A stretch of 39,046 bases of DNA from contig NZ_ALJC01000122.1 of NCBI RefSeq assembly GCF_000282975.1, positions 1 to 39,046 on the forward strand, read 5' to 3'. This stretch comes from Pseudomonas psychrophila HA-4 (lineage in GTDB: Bacteria; Pseudomonadota; Gammaproteobacteria; Pseudomonadales; Pseudomonadaceae). Below the pieces are notes generated by a model, which saw nothing but the letters and a program-made list of their open reading frames with translations, was not told the DNA's origin and ran no database searches. Made by a program: the position numbers and the translations under genes. Numbering within the stretch: the stretch's first letter is position 1; every line of letters starts with the position of its first letter. Below are positions 24,982 to 32,809 of this stretch, one piece after another.

Positions 24982-27210
24982 TTAAACGTTGTCGGACTTA
25001 TATTCGTAGTTGTAATAACCATAAGCGCCATAACCGTATTTGGCCGAGGCACGCTTTTCAACGCCATTGAAAATAGCGCCTTTCAGGTCAATACCATTTT
25101 GTGCAAAGCGGCGCATGGTGAGTTCAACCTCGCGGGCCGGGTTGAGCTCAAAGCGGGTCACAATCAGGTTGGTGCCCGATTGGCGGCCAACAATGGCAGC
25201 ATCGGTCACTGCCAAGAAGGGCGGGGTGTCCAGAATAACTAAGTCATACAGAGCGCTAACTTTGTCGAGGAACGCCGTGAAGTTCTTGTGCATCAATAGC
25301 TCGGACGGGTTCGGCGGAATTTGACCGCGGCCAATGACGTCGAGATTTTCGATTTCGGAGTGTTGTATGGCTGTTTCTAGATCACAGCGTTTGACCAGTA
25401 GATCGGACAGGCCGTTTTCGACCGGGATGCCAAACATTTTATGGATATAGCCTTTGCGCATATCCACGTCTACCAGCAACACACGCTGGCCCGATTGTGC
25501 AATCACTGCTGCCAAGTTGGAGGACACAAAGGACTTGCCGACCTTGGGGCTTGGACCGGAAATCATCAGACGGTTATTGTCAGCTTCCAGCATGGCAAAG
25601 TGCAGGCTGGTCCGCAGGCTGCGTAAGCCTTCAATAGCTAGGTCTGTGGGATGGCTGCTGGCCAATAGCGGAGTAGCGCGGGTGCCACGGCCTTTTGTGC
25701 TCTTGTCGTCTTCAACTTTTTGCAGCGAGCTGAAAGGAATCGAGGCATAAACCGGTAAACCGAGTTTCTCGATATCATCCGGGTTCTCGACGCCGCGGTT
25801 AAGCGCTTTACGGAACAGTACATAACCAATGGCGATAAACGCACCTAGCAGGGTGGCAATAAGCACGATAAGGGATTTTTTCGGTTTGATCGGATTGCTC
25901 AGATCCACATCTGCCGTGTCGATCAGGCGGGCATTACCTACAGTGCCGGCGCGCATCACGTCCAGTTCTTGGGATTTATTGAGTAACTGAGTATAAATTT
26001 CGGTGCTTACTTTCACGTCGCGCGTCAGGCTCAGCAGTTCTTGCTGGGTCGTAGGCAGGCCTTCAACTTGTTTGGCCAAACGGTTTTGTTTGCTGGTCAG
26101 TTCTGCGAGTTGGGCCATTAACGCGCGATATGCCGGATGTTGCGGTGTAAATTTTCGGTCCATCTCTGCTTGTTGCAGTTTCAACGTTGAGATGCTCGTA
26201 TCCAGTGCGACGATTTGGTCGAGAATTGCCTTTGCTTCGAGGCTTATATCAATCGACTTGCTGCGAATCTGGAATGCATTCAATGCATTCTCGGCTTTTT
26301 CCAGATCTTTACGCACCTGTGGCAATTGATCTTTCAGGAAGCTAAGGCTTTGCGCGGCCTCGGCCGAAGTGCGATCAATGTTTTGCTTCACGTAGAGGTG
26401 AGCAATCTCATTCAATATGGTTATTGCTTTGGCGGGTTCTGTGCTGTCGAGTGAAAGCCCGATCATGCCAGATTCTTTGCCTCGCTCCGAAACATCTAAA
26501 GCATATTGATAATTCAATATCGTGGTCAAACGCGGGCTGCGAATTACGTTAAAGGTCGTACCGGGGTTCGCTACCAACGATTCGACTTTTAACTTGATGT
26601 TGCTATCTGTGCAGACTTGGCCAATTTGGCATTTGACTAACAAGTTGTTGTCTTCATCCCGCAAGGTAAAACTTCCGCCTTTGCCACTGACTAGGGTTAG
26701 CTGTTTGCCTAGCAATGCCTGCGGGAGAACTAGCTCGGCTATTTTTAATTTTTCGCCACCCCAGGCGAAGCTTTTCATTCCGAGCCAAGGTGTCGCCAAA
26801 GTGCTTTCAGGAGTTGACTTAAAGCGTCGGTAAATAAACTCGCCAACCAGCGGGAAGTAGTTGGGCTGTACCTGAATGTCCAGCTTCAGGTTATCAACAG
26901 CTGCCCCAATGTTCTTGCGCGACTTTATCAGCTCAATTTCTGTTGTTGAAGGTGACTCCTTGCCAAGCATGCTACCGATATCCGAAAACCCTAGTGGATC
27001 ACCTTTCTTCGGCTCCACTTGAATCAGCGCATTCGCCTGATACACCGGCGTCGCCAACAGTGCATACGCAACACCCGCGGCCATGAAGACCCCTGTAACA
27101 CCTGCGATCAACCATTTGTGATCGATCAGCGTGCCCAACAACCCCATAAGGTCGATTTCGTCGTTATCGTCGTCGTGTTCATGGGACTTTGTCACGGGTG
27201 CTTGCTGCAT
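24982..27210 (-). CDS. wzc: Wzc-type tyrosine autokinase, polysaccharide co-polymerase
   Basis: This inner-membrane protein of 742 residues controls chain length and export with Wza. There are Wzz domain helices near residue 35 and 440 with a long coiled-coil periplasmic part between (for example LDTSISTLKLQQAEMDRKFTP). The C-terminal BY-kinase domain has Walker A GPSPKVGKS, A' VLLVDVDMRKG and B LVILDTPPF, and a tyrosine-rich tail (GYGAYGYYNYEY) for autophosphorylation. ATG 27210 fits the family start (MQQAPVTKSHEHDDD); a frame to 27273 would overlap wzb. Wzb, 38 bp upstream, is the likely phosphatase. Confidence 0.92.
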   Translation of the reverse strand: MQQAPVTKSHEHDDDNDEIDLMGLLGTLIDHKWLIAGVTGVFMAAGVAYALLATPVYQANALIQVEPKKGDPLGFSDIGSMLGKESPSTTEIELIKSRKNIGAAVDNLKLDIQVQPNYFPLVGEFIYRRFKSTPESTLATPWLGMKSFAWGGEKLKIAELVLPQALLGKQLTLVSGKGGSFTLRDEDNNLLVKCQIGQVCTDSNIKLKVESLVANPGTTFNVIRSPRLTTILNYQYALDVSERGKESGMIGLSLDSTEPAKAITILNEIAHLYVKQNIDRTSAEAAQSLSFLKDQLPQVRKDLEKAENALNAFQIRSKSIDISLEAKAILDQIVALDTSISTLKLQQAEMDRKFTPQHPAYRALMAQLAELTSKQNRLAKQVEGLPTTQQELLSLTRDVKVSTEIYTQLLNKSQELDVMRAGTVGNARLIDTADVDLSNPIKPKKSLIVLIATLLGAFIAIGYVLFRKALNRGVENPDDIEKLGLPVYASIPFSSLQKVEDDKSTKGRGTRATPLLASSHPTDLAIEGLRSLRTSLHFAMLEADNNRLMISGPSPKVGKSFVSSNLAAVIAQSGQRVLLVDVDMRKGYIHKMFGIPVENGLSDLLVKRCDLETAIQHSEIENLDVIGRGQIPPNPSELLMHKNFTAFLDKVSALYDLVILDTPPFLAVTDAAIVGRQSGTNLIVTRFELNPAREVELTMRRFAQNGIDLKGAIFNGVEKRASAKYGYGAYGYYNYEYKSDNV

Positions 27211-27248
27211 AGTTCGATTCTTTTCTTCACAGGTATTCGAGAAATGAC

Positions 27249-27689
27249 TCAGCGCTTGAGGCGCTGGGCCCATGCATTTACTGCGCCATCAATCAACGCG
27301 TACGCGTGTATAAAGGCAGGCATGCCTTGACGGTAGGGGTCGTCGATTTCGTGGTCGCCTTGCCATTTGCCCAGCAGGAACACTTTGCCGCGTGCTTCCG
27401 GGGCGATTTGCAGTACGCCGTCAATGTGTTTCTTCTCCATGACAAGGATCAGATCCGAGTCATTTATCAGAGAAGAGTTCAATTGGGTACCGCTGTGGTC
27501 GCTCAGGACATGACCTTTGCTCTCAAGGACAGCGCGCGCGTTTTTTTCGATGGGGTGTTTTTCGAGTGCGCCAAGGCCCGCAGAGCTTACGACGATGTCG
27601 GAAGGCGCGAGGGCGACCCGCAATAAGTGTTCTGCGGTAGGACTGCGGCAGATGTTGCCGACGCAGACAATCATTATTCGTTTAAACAA
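27249..27689 (-). CDS. wzb: Low-molecular-weight protein-tyrosine phosphatase Wzb
   Basis: The 146-residue protein has the P-loop CVGNICRSP (C-x5-R-S) near the N-terminus and the general-acid loop DPYRQG near residue 118. It removes phosphate from Wzc, which keeps the Wzc/Wza export complex cycling. TTG 27689 has an excellent site (AAGGAAG, five bases away); ATG 27674 is less likely. It is the first gene of the locus. Confidence 0.9.
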   Translation of the reverse strand: MFKRIMIVCVGNICRSPTAEHLLRVALAPSDIVVSSAGLGALEKHPIEKNARAVLESKGHVLSDHSGTQLNSSLINDSDLILVMEKKHIDGVLQIAPEARGKVFLLGKWQGDHEIDDPYRQGMPAFIHAYALIDGAVNAWAQRLKR

Positions 27690-27981
27690 GGCAGCTTCCT
27701 TTGTGCCAAATATGCTCAGCCGGCGAGAGCATTCAACTAATCGTCACGACCGCCATTCCCTTTTAGGCAATGGCTGTGCCCCGTCTATAAAAGCCTATGT
27801 GCATCAATTGCTATGTTGACATGGCCTTCACAAGGCAACAGTTCCTTCGTTCTTATTACAGATAAAGGCCGGTGTGAAGTTGTAGGTGCGAAAATATTAA
27901 CGGTGAAGCGTCCGTAAGATCAACCTTTATATCTGCATGTAGCGCGCGGGGCTATATATAGCTTTTTTCAATGCTTTTAAC
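27690..27981 (-). promoter_or_regulatory. wzb leader region
   Basis: This non-coding stretch of about 290 bp separates wzb from the tandem motif copies. In gene direction TATATATA lies at 27960-27953 inside a perfect GCTATATATAGC palindrome, 20-30 bp downstream of the nearer motif copy, and could be a -10 box, though its -35 box is poor. Another weak pair is TTGATC-N18-TAATAT (27923-27894). I cannot decide between them. There is no ops element here. Confidence 0.35.
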
Positions 27982-28031
27982 CTGACAATAAATAACATTT
28001 ACATCTTTTTAGCCTGACTAAAAATAACATT
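27982..28031 (-). promoter_or_regulatory. Tandem pair of the shared locus motif ahead of wzb
   Basis: Two direct copies, CTGAC-AATAA-ATAAC-ATT (27982-27999) and CTGAC-TAAAA-ATAAC-ATT (28014-28031), start 32 bp apart, close to three helical turns, so both would face the same side of the DNA. Only the A/T spacer differs. They lie about 300 bp upstream of wzb and downstream of no other gene, so the exopolysaccharide locus is the likely target. Confidence 0.7.
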
Positions 28032-28616
28032 AGCCAGGCCTGTAATGTCATGTCTCGGAGGAGTGTGATAGAGATTTTTTTGCCAAGGCCAAGTATTTAT
28101 GCGGCTCGCAGAGTAGAATCTGCGGGCTCCAGGGCAGGGCGCCTGGGGAGGCTGGCGTTTTGAGCGGACCCGATACTGGCATTTTGGCCACCCTCTGTTC
28201 GGCGCACCTTTATAGTGCAGGGTCTGTAGCCGCGATGGCGAGATTTTATGGCGCAGCAGTGGGGCTCTCTCTTAAAAAGCACTCACTTATATCGTGTACA
28301 CGCGCAGACTTATGTATTTAAAGTTGTATAACTATTTATTTTAACTTAAGGATAGTGGCACTCTGATATTGATGTCTGCATCCAAACATGTATTGATGCG
28401 ATGAACGGTAGATGTTGATTAATTACCTCGGGTATTGTCGAGTTCGAGCACTCAATACTGCGCGATAAGTACGTTATATGACGGTTATGTAACGCTATAC
28501 ATTAGTGCAATTATTCTAGGCAGTGCTCATTGATGAAGCGGACGCGTGAGTTCAGGCGTTTTGCTCCACCTGTCGAAATGTATGACTGATGAATTGACCA
28601 GAAACGTCCTACGCAG
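28032..28616. other. Gap between the exopolysaccharide locus and umuDC
   Basis: I find no supportable gene. A short perfect hairpin CGCAGA-GTAGAA-TCTGCG is at 28107-28124. Bases 28114-28320 have a plus-strand frame without a start (part: ILATLCSAHLYSAGSVAAMA) that ends TAA near 28320, perhaps an old coding fragment. A 61-codon minus frame over the same bases has an unlikely composition. From 28290 the sequence is AT-rich. Confidence 0.35.
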
Positions 28617-28620
28617 TTAA

Positions 28621-28636
28621 CTGTATATTCATACAG
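28621..28636 (+). promoter_or_regulatory. LexA box of umuDC
   Basis: CTGTATATTCATACAG fits the LexA consensus CTGTATATAxxxACAG type with perfect CTGTAT/ATACAG arms. It ends 20 bp upstream of the umuD start codon, so it would overlap the promoter and place umuDC under SOS control. Confidence 0.88.
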
Positions 28637-28656
28637 CTAACTGAAAGGCGCGTGTC

Positions 28657-29085
28657 ATGGGCTTCACTCTCTTGGGTCCTCTTGCTGAAGGTGGCGTTCG
28701 CCTGCCGCGGTGTTCGTTCAAGGTTCCGGCGGGTTTCCCCTCGCCAGCGACGGATCATATGGAGGCGCCCATCTCGTTGGATGAGGTGCTGAGCCTGCGT
28801 GCGCCGCATGTGTTTTTGGTGACGATTGATGGCGACAGTATGCAAGGGGTGGGGATTTTTTCTGGGGATCTGGCGGTGGTTGATCGTTCGATTGAGCCGG
28901 TTGACGGGCATGTGGTGGTAGCGCTGCTCAATAACGACCCGATGTGCAAACGTCTGTGTATTCGCGGGAAGCGCGTCATTTTACGTTCTGAAAACCCCCA
29001 ATACCCGGATCGTCATGTGCTGGAGGGCGATGATTTGTCTATTTGGGGAGTGATTACCTATAGCGTGCGCAGCCATGCCCATTAA
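28657..29085 (+). CDS. umuD: UmuD-type SOS protease/DNA polymerase V subunit
   Basis: The 142-residue protein is a self-cleaving S24 peptidase. VPAGFPSP gives the Ala25-Gly26 cleavage site; the catalytic dyad is Ser61 in GDSMQG and Lys98 in MCKRL. After RecA-stimulated cleavage UmuD' joins UmuC in error-prone lesion bypass. GAAAGG lies eight bases before the ATG. Its last 11 bases overlap umuC. Confidence 0.92.
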   Translation: MGFTLLGPLAEGGVRLPRCSFKVPAGFPSPATDHMEAPISLDEVLSLRAPHVFLVTIDGDSMQGVGIFSGDLAVVDRSIEPVDGHVVVALLNNDPMCKRLCIRGKRVILRSENPQYPDRHVLEGDDLSIWGVITYSVRSHAH

Positions 29086-30349
29086 GCCGGATCCTGTTTT
29101 TGCGTTGATTGACTGCAATAGCTTTTATGCCAGTTGCGAGCGGGTGTTTCGTCCCGACCTGGCTAAAGTGCCGATTGTGGTGCTCAGTAATAACGATGGT
29201 TGCGTGATTGCGCGCAGTTATGACGCCAAGCCCCACGTGAAGATGGGCGAGCCGTATTTTCAGATCAAGCACCGGCTGGAGGCGTTGGGGATTGTCGCGT
29301 TTTCGTCGAACTATGCGCTTTATGGCGATTTGAGCGAACGGGTGATGAGCCTGATTGAGTCGCAGGTGCCGGCGGTCGAGGTGTACAGCATTGATGAGTG
29401 TTTTGCGGATTTGACCGGTATTGCGGACCCCGGCGAAATGGGTCGCCGGCTGCGTGCTCAGATTGTGCAATACACGGGTATTCCGGTTGGGGTGGGCATT
29501 GCGCATACCAAAACCTTGGCCAAGTTGGCGAATCACACGGCCAAGCGGTTGCAGGCGCAAACCGGCGGGGTGGTTAACTTGTGCGGTGATCATGAGCGGC
29601 ACTGGGTGCTGCGCAATACGGCGGTGTCTGAGGTATGGGGTGTGGGGCGACGCATGACGTTGCACTTGCAAGGCATGGGCATTTTGAGCGCCATGGACCT
29701 CGCTAAGGCCGAACCGTGGATGTTGCGCAAAAAATTCAGTGTGGTGATTGAGAAGACCGCACGGGAGTTGGCCGGGACGTCGTGCCTGGAGTTGGATGAG
29801 CCCGATCCGCCCAAGCAGGAGATCTGTTGCAGCCGCATGTTTGGCAAGCGTCTAACGACCATTGCGCCCATTAAAGAAGCCGTTGCTACTTATATGATGC
29901 GCGCCTCGGAAAAGCTTCGGGCGCAGAAGTCTTATTGCCAGAAAGTGCGGGTCAGCATTCGCACGGGGATGTTTAACCCCGACGAAGCCAAATACGCGAG
30001 AGGGGTGGTGGTGACGCTGCCGTACCCCACTGATGATGTGCGGCTTCTGACCAAGGTGGCGGTTGAGGCGGTGGAGCAGGTGTTTCAGCCGGGCTTTAGG
30101 TACAGCAAAGCTGAAGTGATGTTGCTGGATCTGCGTCAACCGGGCGAGTTTACCGATGATTTATTTGCGATCAATCAGCCCGCTGAAGCGTCGCGGGTGA
30201 TGGCCGTGCTTGATGAGATTAACGGGCGCTGGGGGCGCGGCACGTTGCGTGCGGCCAGTGTGCCGGCGCATCCCGAGTGGGGCATGCGCCGCGAGTTGAT
30301 GAGTCAGGGCTATACCACCCGCCTGGATCAGTTGTGGCGGGTGGGGTGA
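29075..30349 (+). CDS. umuC: UmuC-type Y-family DNA polymerase
   Basis: The 424-residue protein is the catalytic subunit of DNA polymerase V. Motif 1 FALIDCNSFYASCERVF contains Asp13; YSIDECFADL contains Asp107-Glu108; GIAHTKTLAKLANHTAK marks the fingers/palm; the helix-hairpin-helix segment VSEVWGVGRR follows. The C-terminus WGMRRELMSQGYTTRLDQLWRV is the small UmuC tail domain and is complete. It is convergent with the pirin gene, only 15 bp apart, and no terminator is visible in the gap. Confidence 0.95.
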   Translation: MPIKPDPVFALIDCNSFYASCERVFRPDLAKVPIVVLSNNDGCVIARSYDAKPHVKMGEPYFQIKHRLEALGIVAFSSNYALYGDLSERVMSLIESQVPAVEVYSIDECFADLTGIADPGEMGRRLRAQIVQYTGIPVGVGIAHTKTLAKLANHTAKRLQAQTGGVVNLCGDHERHWVLRNTAVSEVWGVGRRMTLHLQGMGILSAMDLAKAEPWMLRKKFSVVIEKTARELAGTSCLELDEPDPPKQEICCSRMFGKRLTTIAPIKEAVATYMMRASEKLRAQKSYCQKVRVSIRTGMFNPDEAKYARGVVVTLPYPTDDVRLLTKVAVEAVEQVFQPGFRYSKAEVMLLDLRQPGEFTDDLFAINQPAEASRVMAVLDEINGRWGRGTLRAASVPAHPEWGMRRELMSQGYTTRLDQLWRVG

Positions 30350-30364
30350 CATTGCCGGTGTCGA

Positions 30365-31087
30365 TCAAGGCATATACGGCAGTTCATGCGGGCGCAGGTT
30401 GAACACCAGCACTTCAGCGTCCACGCCATGGTTGAGGGTCAGCGTGTGTTCGTCGCGCACCCGTACGCCGTCACCTTCCTGCAACGCCAAGCCGTTAAGT
30501 TCGACCTGGCCTCGGGCCACGTGGACATAGACGTGACGATTATTGGCGAGGGTCACGCTGGCACTTTCTTGGCCGTCGATCAGGGCGGCATACACCCGCG
30601 CATCCTGGCGCACACGCAATGAACCATCGGCCCCGTCCGGCGAGATGATCAGTTGCAGGCGGCCGCGTTTTTTCTCCGGGCCGAAATGCTCTTGTTGGTA
30701 GCGCGGTTGGGCGCCTGTGATGTCCGGCACAATCCAGATTTGCAGAAAGTGCACAGGCTGGTCAGCTGAGTGGTTGTACTCGCTGTGGGCGACGCCGCTG
30801 CCCGCACTCATCAGTTGTACGTCGCCGGGGCGGATGACCGAACCGGTGCCCAGCGTGTCCTTGTGTTCCAGTGCGCCTTCAAGCACATAAGAGAAAATTT
30901 CCATGTCGCGGTGCGGATGCTGGCCAAAGCCTTTACCGGCGGCCACTCGGTCATCGTTGATCACCAGCAGGTCAGAGAAACCCTGCTCCTGCGGGTTGCG
31001 GTAACTGGCAAACGAGAAGGTATGAAACGACTTGAGCCAACCATGATTGGCCAGGCCGCGATCAGTTGCTTTACGTAGAGTCAGCAT
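30365..31087 (-). CDS. Pirin-family bicupin protein (YhhW-like)
   Basis: The 240-residue protein starts at ATG 31087 with AGGAG eight bases upstream. The N-terminal cupin has the metal ligands His57, His59, His101 and Glu103 (QHPHRDMEIF, GSGVAHSEYNH), the same positions as in E. coli YhhW, which has quercetinase activity in vitro. So metal binding and dioxygenase-type chemistry are likely; the substrate here is not known. It is divergent from a winged-helix/ATPase regulator, with 279 bp between. Confidence 0.9.
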   Translation of the reverse strand: MLTLRKATDRGLANHGWLKSFHTFSFASYRNPQEQGFSDLLVINDDRVAAGKGFGQHPHRDMEIFSYVLEGALEHKDTLGTGSVIRPGDVQLMSAGSGVAHSEYNHSADQPVHFLQIWIVPDITGAQPRYQQEHFGPEKKRGRLQLIISPDGADGSLRVRQDARVYAALIDGQESASVTLANNRHVYVHVARGQVELNGLALQEGDGVRVRDEHTLTLNHGVDAEVLVFNLRPHELPYMP

Positions 31088-31324
31088 GGGGAAATCTCCT
31101 GGCATGGGACGTGGGTTCGTCCGAGTGAGGAGAAGGTTAATGGTTACTGATAAGCGCAATAAGTAGATGAAAACTGAATGACTGTCGCGTGTGAGTTGAC
31201 AGTGTAGGCGTGTACAGAAATGAGTTCAGTCCGCTGGTCAAACGCAATGCAAGCTTTGAATCTGGTTTGTGATGTACAAAGTGACACGCCATAAGGGCCG
31301 GAACCTGTAACTTAACGCGTACTG

Positions 31325-31334
31325 AAAACGTTTT
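31325..31334. promoter_or_regulatory. Palindrome between pirin and regulator genes
   Basis: AAAACGTTTT is a perfect 10-bp palindrome 32 bp upstream of the ATG of the plus-strand regulator. It is a possible operator for autoregulation or control of pirin; a chance AT-rich palindrome is also possible. The rest of the 279-bp gap shows nothing I can name. Confidence 0.3.
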
Positions 31335-31366
31335 ATCGAACCCAGATGTTGAACGCAGGGGCTGTT

Positions 31367-32809
31367 ATGAATGACCTCCAAGTGGCGTTTGGACCTTTTA
31401 TCTTGCTGGGGCGCCAGCGCTTGCTGTGCCACAACGATCGGCCGTTGCGGCTGGGCGGGCGAGCGCTGGATATTTTGCAGGTCTTGATCGAGCACGCCGG
31501 TGCGGTGGTCAGCCCGCAGGTATTGATGATCCGGGTGTGGCCGTCTTCAGTGGTCGAGGCCAGTACCTTGCGGGTGCATATCGCGGCACTTCGCCGCGTA
31601 TTGGGGCATGGGCAGGACGGACAGCGCTATATCGTTCATGTGCCAGGCCAGGGTTATCGTTTTGTAGCAACGCTGCGCCCTGTGCCGCTGGCACCGCGCT
31701 TGCACAATTTGCCGGGGCGATTGACGCCCGTGATCGGCCGCGAAGCGTTGATCGCGAGTGTGGTGGCGCACTTATCAGGCCAGCGCTGCGTCACCTTGGT
31801 CGGGCCTGCCGGGATCGGCAAAACCACGCTGGCCTTGGGCGCCGCTCAATCACTGCTCGGGCATTATGCCAACGGCGTTTGGCTGGTCGACGTGGCAACG
31901 CTTAGCGATCCATCACACTTGCCCGTGCTTGTGGCCAACACCTTGGGTCTTGAAGCGGGGCTGGATGAGTTGTCAGGCTGGCAGGCGTTGTTGGTGTTTG
32001 ACAGCGGTGAGCCGGTGCTTGATGGCTGCCGCAGGCTGGTTGACAGGTTGCTGGCGGCAGCGCCGCAGTTGACGATTCTGGTCACGTCTCGCGAGCCGTT
32101 GGGCGCACGCGAAGAGACGCTGCTACCGGTGCCGGGCCTCTCAGTGCCTGCGCTGTGGGACATGCACAGCGTGGATCAGGTGCTGGGCTGCTCGGCTGTG
32201 CAGATGCTGGTGCGCTGTGCTCGCGCCCGGCAACAGGGGTTTAACGTGCGTGAGCAGGACGTGCAAACCGTGCACGATATTTGTCGACGCCTGGACGGCA
32301 TCCCGCTGGCGATCGAACTGGCTGCGGCGCACATTGACAGCCTGGGACTGGTGGGGTTGCAGGCACAACTGGGGCGCGGTTTTTTGCGTCTGGCGCAGGG
32401 CCGGCGTACGGCGGTGGCCCGTCATCAAAGTCTGTATGCCGCGCTGGACTGGAGTTATGGGCGCCTGAGCAAGGTTGAGCAGGCGGTGTTGCAACGTCTG
32501 GCGGTGTTTAAAAAGAGTTTTAGTTTGGATGCGGCCCTGTTGGTGATCAGTGACGAGGGGTTGCCCGAGCAGCTCACTCTTGGGGCTATCTCGCGCTTGT
32601 TGGCCACTTCGCTGCTGACGTTGGAGGTGAGCGGCGAGGTGACGCGCTATCGCTTGCTGCACACCACCCGCGCCTATGCGCTGCATAAGCTGGAGTGCAG
32701 CGGTGAGTTGTGGACGCTTGAGCAGCGGTACCGGCGTCATATGGGCCGTGTGCGCGGGCTGTCAGTTGTCGCACTGGAGCCGGTCGAGCAGATGCCGGAC
32801 GTCGGTTAG
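31367..32809 (+). CDS. Winged-helix regulator with NB-ARC-like ATPase, short form
   Basis: The 480-residue protein has an OmpR-type winged helix (residues 1-105, with VSPQVLMIRVWPSS and GQGYRFVATL) and an AAA/NB-ARC-like ATPase with Walker A GPAGIGKTT near residue 146, LVFDSGEPV as Walker B-like, and GIPLAIELAAAHID and ALDWSYGRLSKVEQAVLQRL further on. It ends soon after TRAYALHKLE, where relatives of about 900 residues continue into a long TPR region. The ATG 31367 has AGGGG ahead; ATG 31346 is possible. The 3' end overlaps the convergent paralogue by 48 bp. The signal and target are unknown; pirin is the nearest candidate. Confidence 0.82.
   Translation: MNDLQVAFGPFILLGRQRLLCHNDRPLRLGGRALDILQVLIEHAGAVVSPQVLMIRVWPSSVVEASTLRVHIAALRRVLGHGQDGQRYIVHVPGQGYRFVATLRPVPLAPRLHNLPGRLTPVIGREALIASVVAHLSGQRCVTLVGPAGIGKTTLALGAAQSLLGHYANGVWLVDVATLSDPSHLPVLVANTLGLEAGLDELSGWQALLVFDSGEPVLDGCRRLVDRLLAAAPQLTILVTSREPLGAREETLLPVPGLSVPALWDMHSVDQVLGCSAVQMLVRCARARQQGFNVREQDVQTVHDICRRLDGIPLAIELAAAHIDSLGLVGLQAQLGRGFLRLAQGRRTAVARHQSLYAALDWSYGRLSKVEQAVLQRLAVFKKSFSLDAALLVISDEGLPEQLTLGAISRLLATSLLTLEVSGEVTRYRLLHTTRAYALHKLECSGELWTLEQRYRRHMGRVRGLSVVALEPVEQMPDVG

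Noticed and set aside
27982..28031. FleQ-type boxes in the wzb leader
   Set aside because: TGAC plus A/T-rich bases resembles half of a FleQ site, but the second palindromic half is missing in all copies and the fixed ATAACATT block is not part of that consensus as I know it.
28097..28282. 61-codon minus-strand frame between wzb and umuD
   Set aside because: Very basic, repeat-poor sequence without ribosome site and overlapping a hairpin; not credible as a gene.
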